Shown: in pieces, positions 51,800 through 60,905 of the stretch
Layout: each line of letters begins with the position of its first letter
How positions within the stretch are numbered: the stretch's first letter is position 1
Assembly: GCF_947498095.1 (NCBI RefSeq)
Contig: NZ_CANMJE010000005.1
Coordinates: forward strand, 182,101-246,100
Origin: an uncultured Shimia sp.
GTDB lineage: Bacteria; Pseudomonadota; Alphaproteobacteria; Rhodobacterales; Rhodobacteraceae
Direction: 5' to 3'
Length of the DNA stretch: 64,000 nucleotides
The notes under the pieces: generated by a model
The model's input: the letters and a program-made list of their open reading frames with translations, nothing else
What the model was told of the DNA's origin: nothing
Database searches by the model: none
Position numbers and translations under genes: made by a program

Positions 51800-54166
51800 T
51801 CAGGGCTTTGTGCGTGCCACCCAATCCTGCAGTTTGATCGCAATCTCGCGTGAATGGGCTTCGGCCACCAAATCTCCGTGGTTCCCTCGCATTTGAATAT
51901 GTTCGACCGGGCCGTCCAGCGCGGCGAGCCATCCGGCCACGTCTTCGCTGTGTGACGTCTCACAGGTCAAGAATAGCACGCTTTTCACCTTAAGCTGTTT
52001 GGGTCGGTACCAGATATCGCCCCAATGATTACGTTCGCGGCCCAGACCCGGCGACTTTAGGAACACGGAATTCATAAGGCGATTGGTTTTTCCCGCAAGG
52101 TTCTCACTGAACGGACCAACAGGGTCCATTAAGATCAGCCGCAAGGGCTCATCAATCTGATGCGCGATTTCAAAGGCTATGCGCGCACCATAGCTAAACC
52201 CCATCAAGATCGGCAGAGGATCAGTTGGAATTTCAGCCGCCGCTTCTCGGGCTTTGCGGCGGATTGGATAAGCGCGGCTGCGTCGGGAATAATCCGCACA
52301 GACACCCGAGACCCTGAGTTTGTCACTCAGAGCCCCCACGATTCCAAGGTAGTCAGAGACACCACCGCCATAAACATGACCCAACACCAAGTGATCCCCT
52401 TCCTTGCCGGGCTTGATCGTCCACAATTGTGACTTTTGCGTCGGTTGTCTGATGAGGTTGGCCAATCCTTCGATCGTGGCCTCGACCAGCACGATATTGT
52501 CCAGAGTGAGCAGGCGCCCAAATTGTTTTTCGATCTGCAGCACAAACTCCATGGCGCGCAAACTGTCGCCGCCAACATCAAAAAAATTGTCAGTGACACC
52601 AAAGTCATCGTGCCCCAGAACCTCACGCCAGATTTTCACCAGTGCCTCTTCGTCCGGGGTCCGGGCTTGTACGCGCTCCGAATCCGACAGGGTTTCAGAC
52701 AAGGTCAACCGGTTACGCTGCAGCTTGCCCGTCGCGGTTCTGGGCAGCGCATCCCTTGGCACAAAAAACTGCGGCATCATGAAGGATGGAATGCGCGTGG
52801 ACAGCCAGGACTTTAAGTCGGCGGCGGAAATGTCCCCCTCGTAAAAGCAGACCAGTCTCGGCAAACCACGGCGACACCGGTTCACGGTCACGGCGACGGC
52901 GCCTACGCTTGGGCGAGCTTTGATTTCATGTTCGATGTCAGCGGGTTGAACATTGAAGTTTCGAATCTTAACCTGGTCATCCTTACGTCCGACATGGTGC
53001 AGGTCACCTTCACTGTCGATATAGCCGAGGTCTCCGGTCGCAAAACGATACATCCCGTCATCACACAGGGAAAACGCTTTGGCGGTCTGTTCAGCATGAC
53101 CGATGTAGCCCGCAGGCACCTTACTGGATTTATGGGTGATCTCTCCGATCTGAGCGGCGTCGACAGGCTCGCCATTGGGATCAAGTATCTGCATCTCATT
53201 GGATCCAACGGGCTTGCCAGCTGGCAGCTTTTTGAACCGTAACCTCTCACCATTTCGTATACTAAATGCGGTGGCCCATTCGTATTCCTGTTGCGCATAA
53301 GCGTTCACAAGCAGGGCGCCGGTCAGGGTCATGCGCTCAAACATCTCAAAGTCTTCACGAAAGACCGGCTCGCCACACAACAACAACGTTTTCATATCCG
53401 GCAACTCACCCGGAATTTCTGACAACGTGCGAAACAGGGCCGGGTACGTGTACCAATATGCGATTTTTTCGAACCGAAGCCAGTCAAACAGCCCTTGGGC
53501 AGTTCCATGGTCAACATCATAGCAAGCAAGGCAAGCACCCCGGGACAAAGCCGAAAGCTGACAGACCAACCAACTCGTCCCGGCATGGCCAACAACCATG
53601 TCTGGCCCGGTTCCAATCATGTCAGCCTCTTCCTGTGCCGACAGCGCCAGGCTCAAACGAGAATGCCCGACCACCTTGGGCCTACCAGTGCTGCCCGAAG
53701 TGCTGTTGGCGATGCACAGCACATCTTCAGGAATATCAAGCACGGCAAAGGGTGACTGATCGGCCTCGTCTCCGGGCGGAGGCATGTGGCGCATGTCCGG
53801 GGCGCCCTTGGGAACAGGCAGGTCAGACACAAAGATTCGTGCCTTCGCCGTTTGCATTATGGTGGCGACGCTCTTGGGCGGGAATTTGGAGCTGACAGGC
53901 AGCAATGTGACCCCGACCTTGAGGCAGGCCATGAACGTCACGACAAGCGGAATGCCGTTTGGTCCCATGTAGACCATTATGTCACCGACACGCGCGGCTT
54001 GGTCCGCCAGTTGGCGTGCCATGTAATTGGCACGGGCGTCCAGATCGCCATAGGTCAGCGCAAGATCGCCTTCTTTCAGGGCAATCTTGGCCGGGGTCAT
54101 GGCCCATTGCGCGGCTGTTCTTTCCAGCAGGGCCTGCATGCTAATTTGGTGCGCTTCGTCCTTCAT
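51800..54166 (-). CDS. NRPS-like adenylation-carrier-thioesterase protein
   Basis: A 788-residue three-domain protein without a condensation domain. Adenylation (1-490): A3 NSTSGSTGRPKVV (154-166), A7 RFATGDLGY, A8 GRKDDQVKIRNFNVQ, A10 LPRTATGKLQR with Lys481. Carrier (505-575): FFDVGGDSLRA, phosphopantetheine at Ser535. Thioesterase (590-788): GFSYG with Ser658, candidate Asp681 and His763. The A4 segment HAGTSW has Ala where amino-acid-activating domains keep the aspartate that binds the alpha-amine, so an aryl, keto or other non-amino acid is the likely substrate (inference). The architecture recalls atromentin/ralfuranone synthetases. Gene starts 66 bases after rdhA; ATG at 54166 lacks a clear ribosome-binding site, and TTG at 54175 is possible. 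Confidence 0.88.
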   Translation of the reverse strand: MKDEAHQISMQALLERTAAQWAMTPAKIALKEGDLALTYGDLDARANYMARQLADQAARVGDIMVYMGPNGIPLVVTFMACLKVGVTLLPVSSKFPPKSVATIMQTAKARIFVSDLPVPKGAPDMRHMPPPGDEADQSPFAVLDIPEDVLCIANSTSGSTGRPKVVGHSRLSLALSAQEEADMIGTGPDMVVGHAGTSWLVCQLSALSRGACLACYDVDHGTAQGLFDWLRFEKIAYWYTYPALFRTLSEIPGELPDMKTLLLCGEPVFREDFEMFERMTLTGALLVNAYAQQEYEWATAFSIRNGERLRFKKLPAGKPVGSNEMQILDPNGEPVDAAQIGEITHKSSKVPAGYIGHAEQTAKAFSLCDDGMYRFATGDLGYIDSEGDLHHVGRKDDQVKIRNFNVQPADIEHEIKARPSVGAVAVTVNRCRRGLPRLVCFYEGDISAADLKSWLSTRIPSFMMPQFFVPRDALPRTATGKLQRNRLTLSETLSDSERVQARTPDEEALVKIWREVLGHDDFGVTDNFFDVGGDSLRAMEFVLQIEKQFGRLLTLDNIVLVEATIEGLANLIRQPTQKSQLWTIKPGKEGDHLVLGHVYGGGVSDYLGIVGALSDKLRVSGVCADYSRRSRAYPIRRKAREAAAEIPTDPLPILMGFSYGARIAFEIAHQIDEPLRLILMDPVGPFSENLAGKTNRLMNSVFLKSPGLGRERNHWGDIWYRPKQLKVKSVLFLTCETSHSEDVAGWLAALDGPVEHIQMRGNHGDLVAEAHSREIAIKLQDWVARTKP

Positions 54167-54232
54167 GAACAACAACTTGTTCGATCAGGGCCTTACACGT
54201 CTACAATAAACGACATCGGACATCGCGCCGAC

Positions 54233-57200
54233 CTAGAGGTCGATCTCGATCTCTCCACCTTCTTCCGCCGCGCGGCTTTGGCAGGTGATAATCGCGGTGT
54301 CGCGCTGCTTGTTGGACAACACGAAATCTCGGTGTTCAACCTCGCCCGACACCAGCCCGCATTTGCAGACACCGCAAATGCCGTCTGAGCATTTCACGTC
54401 AATGGGATAACCGTTTTCGATCAACACTTCGGACAGGTCTTTGTCCTTCGGAACCGTGAAGGTTTTGTCGGACTTCGCCAGCTTCACGGTAAAGTCAAAG
54501 TTCACATAGTCAGGCTGTTCCGGCACGCTGAAATACTCCAGATGCCGCGCGTCTTCCGGGAAGCCCTGTTGTTCAGCCGCCGCCATGACACCTTCCATGA
54601 AACGGTCGGGTCCGCAGGTATAGACATGCCAGCCATCTAGGTATCCGCTCAACACCTTGTCCAGATCAGCGCGGGTGCCCTGATCCGAGAAATGCAGGTG
54701 CAGCTTGTCGGCCCAAGGCACATTGGCGAGATCGTCCAGAAATCCGGCTCCCTCTTGACGGCTGGCTGAATAATGCAATTCAAAATCCGCGCCCAGCTCG
54801 TGCAGTCGATGGGCAAAGGCGATCATCGGTGTGATGCCAATCCCGCCCCCCATAAGAAACGTCTTGGTAGCTTCTTCAACCAGTTCAAAGTGGTTGATGG
54901 GCTTTGAGATAAAGACCTTGCGGCCTTCATCAAAGATACGGTGCATCTGTAACGAGCCGCCCCGCCCTTCGTCCTCGCGCAGCACGCCGATCTGGTACTT
55001 CGAGCGATCTGCTGGATTACCCGACATTGAATACTGCCGCAGATATTCTGGTGACACCAACACGTCCAGATGTGCACCTGCGGTCCATTCAGGCAAGTCC
55101 CCGCCATCCAGTGCCGTGAACTCAAACTTGGTCACGTCTGCGGTCATTGCCTCGGCCTTGCTAAGCGTGACCTGGATCACCGGCGCGTCTTTAGCGTCGA
55201 CGACAGAATAGCGGTGGATCATGCCCGTATCCCCTTTGGCCAGGCGCGCCTTGTACTCTTCCGCGGTCACCATGCTCTCATAGGCTTGAATCCCTGCCTC
55301 TCGATCCATCGGGAACGGATAGGGCCAGGGATGCGGCGCCAAGGGGGCCGGATAAACGGCCAGTGTCTGGTCTTCGTACTTAAGATCCAGGTCTTTCTGC
55401 AACGCCCGACGGTTTACCGGTTCTTTCGGCGCGCGATAGCCCCCCCTTTCATCCAGTTCAATATCCCACCACCATTTCTTGACGTCGTTAATCTCGCCGT
55501 TGCCCACTATGTCATCAAGCTTGGCCAGTACCGGTGCGGCGGCGGGGATGTTAGAGGCGGCCCAGCGAAACGGCGCCTCCTTGAACAGGCCTTCAAGGTT
55601 CCAGGGGCAGGTTTTCATACACCTTCCACACATCGCACCTCCCGGCTGAGCGACTCGATAGGTCGTGCATTTCTGACTGTCCGATTTCCAGATCTCGTAG
55701 CCGTTGAACATCAGTTTCGGGCCCGCTGTAATGGCCCCGGACGGGCATTCGCGCGCGCATTTGTTGCAGCTCTCACAAAAAGCCTGCAACCCAAAATCAA
55801 TCGGTTTGTCGTGATCCATAGGCATGTCGGTGGTGACCGCGCCAGACTTGAGTCGCGGACCGAGGTAGGGGTTCAGAATGACCTCACCGATGCGGCTGAC
55901 TTCTCCCAGCCCCGAGAGCAGTAACAAGGGCGGTTGCAGCACCTCACCATCCATCACCGTATGGGCCTTGGCTTTGTAACCCAAGTTGCGGATTTGCTGC
56001 GCGATGATTCCGCCCAACAGCGAAAACCGCAAATAGGCGCGCATGGATTGGCTGACCGCGATCCAGTCATCCCCCGATGCGCCTTCCATGGTCTCAAAGC
56101 CCTGATCGATGATCATGCTGACCGCTTGATCATGTGGCGGGTCAAGCGGGTCACCAGCGGCATCATGGCTGTACCATGTCCAGTCCGGACAGCGGCTCAG
56201 ACCAACAGCATCCACACCCAGAAAGTAGGTCGCCGCCTTGATGTTGGCAGCATTGCGAGCCGCATCTGTCGGGCTCTCGACGGACGCGCTGTCGCCGTCC
56301 TGCAGCAGCACAAATGCCCCCAGCATGCGGCGCTGGGCGAAACTGGGCGCGGATTTGCGGGCATAGTGCCCCCCCGTTGCCGCGTCCTGATTTTTCTTAC
56401 CCATATCGCCAAACTGGGCGCGCGCAAACATGTCGGCTCGCTTTGGCACCCGGGCAACATTGGCTTCGTCAATATAGGTCGTCGGGGTTTCAACCCGTTT
56501 TAGCCGCTCGAACGGATGCGGTCCGTCAACATAATTGCGTTTGGAAAAAGCGTCGCGGTTGATGGCAGATTTCACATGACCAATGCCCAGCTTCCATCCT
56601 AACCCGTTCATGGCGCCGGTGGGTTGCGACGGCAACGGCATCAGCGGCGCGTCATGGGCAAAATCCATTTCTGTCGTAATCGCCGCCACGCCAAAACGCC
56701 GCCCCAGCCAAGGCACCACCAGGTGACCGGCTTCGACAGAAGCAAGCCCCGCCGCCACCGCCAGCTTGCCCAGATCAACATCAGTTGAGGTCGCCGTATG
56801 GGCCCGGGCATCAAACCCCAACAGGCGGATGTAGTTCGCAATCACCACCGCAGTTTCGGTGGCCCGAATACAGGCGCGGTGGTCCTGTGCATCCTTGATC
56901 CAGTCGCTGCCCGGCTCGTCCACCTTTGGATCCCGGGTGAACTCATAGACAAAGACCAACGCATTCTTGTGGCCTTCGATTGTGCTGGGCGGCGCCTGCA
57001 TGCTTTCCTTGAGGTCCGCCATGATGACATCAATGCCCGAAGCCAGCGTCTTGGTCTGGCGTGTTTTCAAAGCATGGGCAAGCCGGTCAATGTCAGGGTT
57101 GCGCGCAGGAGTTTCTAACAGCGCCGACACTGGCAGTGGCCCAGCCCCCACCATTGAAGCATCACTGAAATAGCCAAACGCCTTGAGGTGGTTGGTCCGC

Positions 57201-57448
57201 TCCACTGGGTCGGCCGGGATTTCGGCCATTTCTTTGTTCACGAACCCATCCCGAATCGCATCCATCATCGCCTGAAACTCGCCCATCGCATTCACCAGGC
57301 TTTCCGGGTCTTCGGGGCGATGAAAGCTGAGCGGTTCAAAGCCCGGCACCTGGCCCAGATCGGGCAAATTCGCGCTGCGCATCAGTCTTTCCAAGGGGTA
57401 AGGTCCCAGATGTACAGGGCGGTTCTTGGTTGAAAAAATGCGGGACAT
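54233..57448 (-). CDS. self-sufficient (catabolic) reductive dehalogenase
   Basis: A 1071-residue fusion. Residues 80-560 are the corrinoid-binding RdhA part, which contains an internal duplication (191-269 and 471-549). Two ferredoxin-type clusters follow: C558-x2-C-x2-C-x3-C568 and C594-x12-C607-x2-C-x3-C614, the canonical RdhA spacing. Residues 745-975 form a phthalate-dioxygenase-reductase-like FMN/NAD module (RQYSMSG, MGGGIGITPM, YTCGPDRFM); residues 985-1071 are a [2Fe-2S] domain (C1020-x4-C-x2-C1028, C1056). No Tat signal and no rdhB anchor, so it is cytosolic and non-respiratory, like BhbA-type enzymes that use NAD(P)H to remove halogen from aryl halides. The ATG at 57448 is chosen; upstream frame overlaps the divergent luxR-type gene. 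Confidence 0.93.
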   Translation of the reverse strand: MSRIFSTKNRPVHLGPYPLERLMRSANLPDLGQVPGFEPLSFHRPEDPESLVNAMGEFQAMMDAIRDGFVNKEMAEIPADPVERTNHLKAFGYFSDASMVGAGPLPVSALLETPARNPDIDRLAHALKTRQTKTLASGIDVIMADLKESMQAPPSTIEGHKNALVFVYEFTRDPKVDEPGSDWIKDAQDHRACIRATETAVVIANYIRLLGFDARAHTATSTDVDLGKLAVAAGLASVEAGHLVVPWLGRRFGVAAITTEMDFAHDAPLMPLPSQPTGAMNGLGWKLGIGHVKSAINRDAFSKRNYVDGPHPFERLKRVETPTTYIDEANVARVPKRADMFARAQFGDMGKKNQDAATGGHYARKSAPSFAQRRMLGAFVLLQDGDSASVESPTDAARNAANIKAATYFLGVDAVGLSRCPDWTWYSHDAAGDPLDPPHDQAVSMIIDQGFETMEGASGDDWIAVSQSMRAYLRFSLLGGIIAQQIRNLGYKAKAHTVMDGEVLQPPLLLLSGLGEVSRIGEVILNPYLGPRLKSGAVTTDMPMDHDKPIDFGLQAFCESCNKCARECPSGAITAGPKLMFNGYEIWKSDSQKCTTYRVAQPGGAMCGRCMKTCPWNLEGLFKEAPFRWAASNIPAAAPVLAKLDDIVGNGEINDVKKWWWDIELDERGGYRAPKEPVNRRALQKDLDLKYEDQTLAVYPAPLAPHPWPYPFPMDREAGIQAYESMVTAEEYKARLAKGDTGMIHRYSVVDAKDAPVIQVTLSKAEAMTADVTKFEFTALDGGDLPEWTAGAHLDVLVSPEYLRQYSMSGNPADRSKYQIGVLREDEGRGGSLQMHRIFDEGRKVFISKPINHFELVEEATKTFLMGGGIGITPMIAFAHRLHELGADFELHYSASRQEGAGFLDDLANVPWADKLHLHFSDQGTRADLDKVLSGYLDGWHVYTCGPDRFMEGVMAAAEQQGFPEDARHLEYFSVPEQPDYVNFDFTVKLAKSDKTFTVPKDKDLSEVLIENGYPIDVKCSDGICGVCKCGLVSGEVEHRDFVLSNKQRDTAIITCQSRAAEEGGEIEIDL

Positions 57449-57508
57449 GTGGCGGCTCACGGTCAGGGAGTGTTGCACCTTGACTAGCCTAAGTAAGCCG
57501 GCACATTC

Positions 57509-57528
57509 TGTCACCCTAATGAGTGACA
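57509..57528. promoter_or_regulatory. candidate operator at the start of the LuxR-type gene
   Basis: A perfect inverted repeat TGTCAC-N8-GTGACA whose spacer contains the ATG at 57519. It lies about 60 bases from the rdhA start in the 70-base divergent region. TTGACT at 57480-57485 could be a -35 box for the regulator gene, with a poor -10. Autoregulation is inference. Confidence 0.45.
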
Positions 57529-58307
57529 CATTCCAATCCCGCCCCCTGCCGCGCGACACTACAACGGCGCTCGTAGCCACGGTCGGCACCCCCGGCTTTG
57601 GTCACGTACTGATGCGTCATATCCGATCTGCTGCGGCAATCGCGAATTTCGGTGCGTTTCTGGTGCCTGACATGTCACGCCCGGCGCCCGTCCTGTCGCT
57701 CTGGGCGGGCGAGATGAGCGGCTATTGGTTTAACCGCAATGCCCGAACCATCCTAGCGGATGACGCCATGAAGCAGGACATCATTTCACGCATTCGCACA
57801 ACCGCACTGGGGCAGTTGTCAGTTGAGCGTTGGCGCCCAAGCCCCGAGGACCCGATCAACCCGATCTATCAGCGCGATGAGGTGATCGAGCGCATCACCG
57901 TATCATCGCGTACCGAGAATGCCGGCGTTCAGTCGTTCTACCTGCGTGGGAAATCTTCAGGAAGGTTTACTGAGGATGAGGTTCAACGCCTCATGGATGT
58001 GCTGCCGCTGGTGCATGAATTGGTGGTCCTACGCCATCGGATCGTTGGGTCCGAAGCGTTTCATTTTGCCACTGACGCGCGCGTCACGGCGCTCAGAGCC
58101 CGTGATGTCGGCCGGTTCGGACAGCTCTCACCACGCGAGGCTGAGGTATGCGATCAATTGCTCAATGGTGTCAGTGTTGCGGGCAGCGCCGTGGCGCTGG
58201 GGATCAGCGACAATTCTGTACGCACCTTACGCAAACGGGCCTATGCCAAACTGGGCGTGCACTCGGCCATGCAAATTGCCGCGCTCGCCCTGAATGACAG
58301 CACCTGA
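57519..58307 (+). CDS. LuxR-family transcriptional regulator
   Basis: A 262-residue protein with a C-terminal LuxR-type helix-turn-helix (QLSPREAEVCDQLLNGVSVAGSAVALGISDNSVRTLRKRAYAKLGV, about residues 201-247). The N-terminal 190 residues carry no recognisable receiver or autoinducer domain; they may be a GAF/PAS-like sensing domain. The start at 57519 is chosen because upstream frame would overlap the divergent rdhA leader. Divergent placement 70 bases from rdhA makes it the likely regulator of the dehalogenase genes. Confidence 0.85.
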   Translation: MSDTFQSRPLPRDTTTALVATVGTPGFGHVLMRHIRSAAAIANFGAFLVPDMSRPAPVLSLWAGEMSGYWFNRNARTILADDAMKQDIISRIRTTALGQLSVERWRPSPEDPINPIYQRDEVIERITVSSRTENAGVQSFYLRGKSSGRFTEDEVQRLMDVLPLVHELVVLRHRIVGSEAFHFATDARVTALRARDVGRFGQLSPREAEVCDQLLNGVSVAGSAVALGISDNSVRTLRKRAYAKLGVHSAMQIAALALNDST

Positions 58308-58334
58308 TCCGATACGGATGCAGGTTAGGGATTA

Positions 58335-58493
58335 TTAGCTTTTCACCGCATGGGCGAGATCCGAGCACGCGGTCATGTCACCGGCACTGCATCTGTCCTG
58401 CAGGCCCTGTAGCTCGGCAGTCGGCTGCGTCGGAGTTCCGCTGCAAGCAGCAAGGGTCAAGGCGGCAACCGCAAGAATGGCAAACTTCTTCAT
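58335..58493 (-). CDS. small lipoprotein
   Basis: A 52-residue protein, MKKFAILAVAALTLAACSG followed by a short polar tail with two more cysteines. The lipobox LAAC predicts lipidation at Cys17 (entericidin-like size). A typical signal peptide, with K2-K3 and a clean hydrophobic core, supports the reading. Role unknown. It is convergent with the LuxR-type gene. Confidence 0.7.
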   Translation of the reverse strand: MKKFAILAVAALTLAACSGTPTQPTAELQGLQDRCSAGDMTACSDLAHAVKS

Positions 58494-58641
58494 GAAAATA
58501 CTCCCGAGACTCTGATTTGCGGCAGCTTACCCAAGCAGGCGCCTGATCCCAAGGGTTTCGCGCAGAAACCGCTCGATTTACCGGACACTCTGTTGTGCGG
58601 ACCAATCCGCCTATTTGATACGTCTCCTCCCATCAAAACAA

Positions 58642-58666
58642 CGGCCCCTGCATTGTGCAGGGGCCG
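58642..58666 (-). terminator. terminator of the TRAP transporter operon
   Basis: Minus strand: a perfect ten-base stem (CGGCCCCTGC / GCAGGGGCCG) with a five-base loop, followed by TTGTTTT. It lies 66 bases after the large-permease stop codon. Confidence 0.82.
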
Positions 58667-58731
58667 AATTTCGTTGGGAACATCTCAGGCCGTCAAAGGC
58701 CTCATGTTCTCAGGTATCGCAGCAAAACAAT

Positions 58732-60126
58732 TTAGCCGCCTCCGCCCCCAGAGAGCAGGTTGTACAACCCACCGCCTGGCAGCAGCGTTTTGCTAAGCGT
58801 CGGGATCAACGCTACGCAGAACCACACCAACAACAGAGACACGAGGTACATCGTCGCGTAGCGCAGCAACCTAAAGTACGGAACCCCCGTCACACCTGAG
58901 GCCACGTAGAGGTTCAATCCATAAGGCGGCGTGATAAAGCCAATCGACGCGCCGACGAGGAAGATCACGGCAAAGTGGATTGGATCAATACCGACCGACA
59001 CTGCGATAGGTGCAAGGATCGGAGCCAGAATGATTGTTACTGGCAAAGACTCGAGGATCATCCCAGTCACAAACACGATCGCCATCGATGTAAACAGAAC
59101 AGCATAGTAGCCACCCATTCCCGTCACAAAGGCGCCAATTGTTTCCTTGGCCCCCAGCGAAGACAGAACCTGTTGCATCGCAACCGACACAGCAATCAGT
59201 GGTACAAGGATACCAGTGATCTGTGCAGAACGAGACACGATGGCAGGAATAGAGGGCAGTGTGAACCCTTCCACCACGACCATGGACATCAGGCTCTTTT
59301 CGGTCACCGGTTGATTGACGTCGCTGCCCATTATCTTGTTCAGCGGATAGGAAATCAGCCCCACGATGATACAGAAACCGACGGTCACGCCAGCAGCCTC
59401 AGTTGGTGAGAATTTTCCGGTGTAGATGCCCCAAAGCACCAGACCAATCGCGAAGAAACCCAACCATGCTCCAACAGCGGTCTTCAGGACGCGCCATGGG
59501 CTCAGTGTGATGAGGAAACCCCACTTGTTGGCGTAGCAGATGATAAAGGCCGCGGTCATCATGCCCAGAACCATCAAGCTGCCGGGCACGATGCCCGCAA
59601 TGAACAGTTCCGAAATCGGCAGGTTCATCAAGAAACCGTAGACGATAAAGATGATCGATGGCGGGATAATAATCCCAACCGTACCACCCGCGGCTGCTGT
59701 CGCTGCAGAAAACCGTTCGTCGTAGCCACCTTTGACCATTTCAGGATGCAACATGGACCCGATGGTCGCCGTTGTTGCCGAGTTCGAACCCGAGATCGCC
59801 GCGAACAAACCACAGGCCGCAATTGAAGCCATAGCCAGGCCACCGCGCAGCCATCCAAGACAGGAATAGGCAAAATCCGATAGCCGTCGGGCAATGCCGG
59901 ATTGGTTAATCAAGTCACCCGTCAGGATGAACAGCGGCATCGCCAGAAGCGCAAAGCCCTTGTTAAAGACGTTCAACAGCTCATTGCCGGTGTTATCCAG
60001 CGGCAGACCGATGACAAAGCTACAGCCAATGACCCAGTAAAAGATAACCAGCAAAACTGGTGTGCCGAGCATGAAGAAGATCGTCACGCCCAATGAAATT
60101 AGTCCGACCCAAGTTCCGTCTGACAT
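58732..60126 (-). CDS. TRAP transporter large permease (DctM-like, candidate IseM)
   Basis: A 464-residue inner-membrane protein with about 12 to 13 helices; typical DctM blocks are FAAISGSNSATTATIGSMLHPEM, GTVGIIIPPSIIFIVYG and VGASIGFITPPYGLNLYVASG. It couples sodium flux to solute uptake. The start ATG shares its A with the small permease stop (TGATG) and has a G-rich ribosome-binding site. The linkage to a GMC dehydrogenase and xsc suggests a sulfonate such as isethionate as substrate. Confidence 0.92.
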   Translation of the reverse strand: MSDGTWVGLISLGVTIFFMLGTPVLLVIFYWVIGCSFVIGLPLDNTGNELLNVFNKGFALLAMPLFILTGDLINQSGIARRLSDFAYSCLGWLRGGLAMASIAACGLFAAISGSNSATTATIGSMLHPEMVKGGYDERFSAATAAAGGTVGIIIPPSIIFIVYGFLMNLPISELFIAGIVPGSLMVLGMMTAAFIICYANKWGFLITLSPWRVLKTAVGAWLGFFAIGLVLWGIYTGKFSPTEAAGVTVGFCIIVGLISYPLNKIMGSDVNQPVTEKSLMSMVVVEGFTLPSIPAIVSRSAQITGILVPLIAVSVAMQQVLSSLGAKETIGAFVTGMGGYYAVLFTSMAIVFVTGMILESLPVTIILAPILAPIAVSVGIDPIHFAVIFLVGASIGFITPPYGLNLYVASGVTGVPYFRLLRYATMYLVSLLLVWFCVALIPTLSKTLLPGGGLYNLLSGGGGG

Positions 60127-60794
60127 CACACATCCCCCCCAATAACGCTTTGTTGGATAATCGCTCCGCCGGACCGATAGTTTCTCCAGTCATCCAGCCA
60201 GTTGCCGATAACGCGGCCAGACATGAGAGTGAATGCAATGGGAACCGTGATGTAGAACCACCACTTCATGGTATCGTCCACGCCGTCCACCAATTGGAAG
60301 TTGTCTGCTGAATATGCCGTGAACTTCATCGAGGTCGTGATAGCAATCCAGCAAAACCCGAACCACAGAACCGCATCCAGAGTCAGCGCCGCCATTTGAT
60401 TGGTCGGCCGCATCTTGGAGCGGAACTCGCTAAAGCTGAGGTGGGTCCGAAGCTTGACGTTATAGGAACATCCAAACCACGCCATGATCATGAACAAGAA
60501 CGGCGGTACCGTGGTTGAGCCAGACCATTGGTTGGCAAAAATGAACCGGTCAATAACACCCCAGAAGATGATGACAGCAATCATTAGATAGGTGACCACT
60601 GCGATTCCGCGTTCCAGGTGCCGGTCCATAAATGGAATTCGTCTGAAGAACTGGTTCGCCACAATGCCTCCGAAGAAGGTGAGAAAAAAGCAGAACACCC
60701 ACATTCCATCTGTGTAGAATGCGTTTCGCATTTCCCAAGCTTGTCCGGAAAAGATCGCAGGAATGACAGCTACTGCTTCGCTCCAAATCGACAT
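60126..60794 (-). CDS. TRAP transporter small permease (DctQ-like, candidate IseL)
   Basis: A 222-residue membrane protein with four helices and the arrangement of DctQ subunits. I chose the ATG at 60794 (MSIWSEAVAVIPAIF), preceded by GGGAGG; the upstream frame is not protein-like. It is one base into the large permease gene and 111 bases after the binding-protein gene. Confidence 0.85.
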   Translation of the reverse strand: MSIWSEAVAVIPAIFSGQAWEMRNAFYTDGMWVFCFFLTFFGGIVANQFFRRIPFMDRHLERGIAVVTYLMIAVIIFWGVIDRFIFANQWSGSTTVPPFLFMIMAWFGCSYNVKLRTHLSFSEFRSKMRPTNQMAALTLDAVLWFGFCWIAITTSMKFTAYSADNFQLVDGVDDTMKWWFYITVPIAFTLMSGRVIGNWLDDWRNYRSGGAIIQQSVIGGDV

Positions 60795-60905
60795 CAAAGT
60801 ACCTCCCTCTTGTACTTCTTTATACACCGTTCCCTTAACGGTGTGCAGGAAAGGGTCGGCCCCCAATCGAAGGCCGACCCCTTGTTTCGCCTAGCCTTTG
60901 GTGGA

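Noticed and set aside
54181..54232. Terminator between rdhA and the NRPS-like gene
   Set aside because: No GC-rich stem followed by a T run is visible in the intergenic bases, so I treat the two genes as possibly cotranscribed.
54233..57448. Respiratory (organohalide-respiring) RdhA
   Set aside because: There is no Tat signal and no rdhB anchor gene, and the fused FMN/NAD/[2Fe-2S] module supplies electrons from NAD(P)H.
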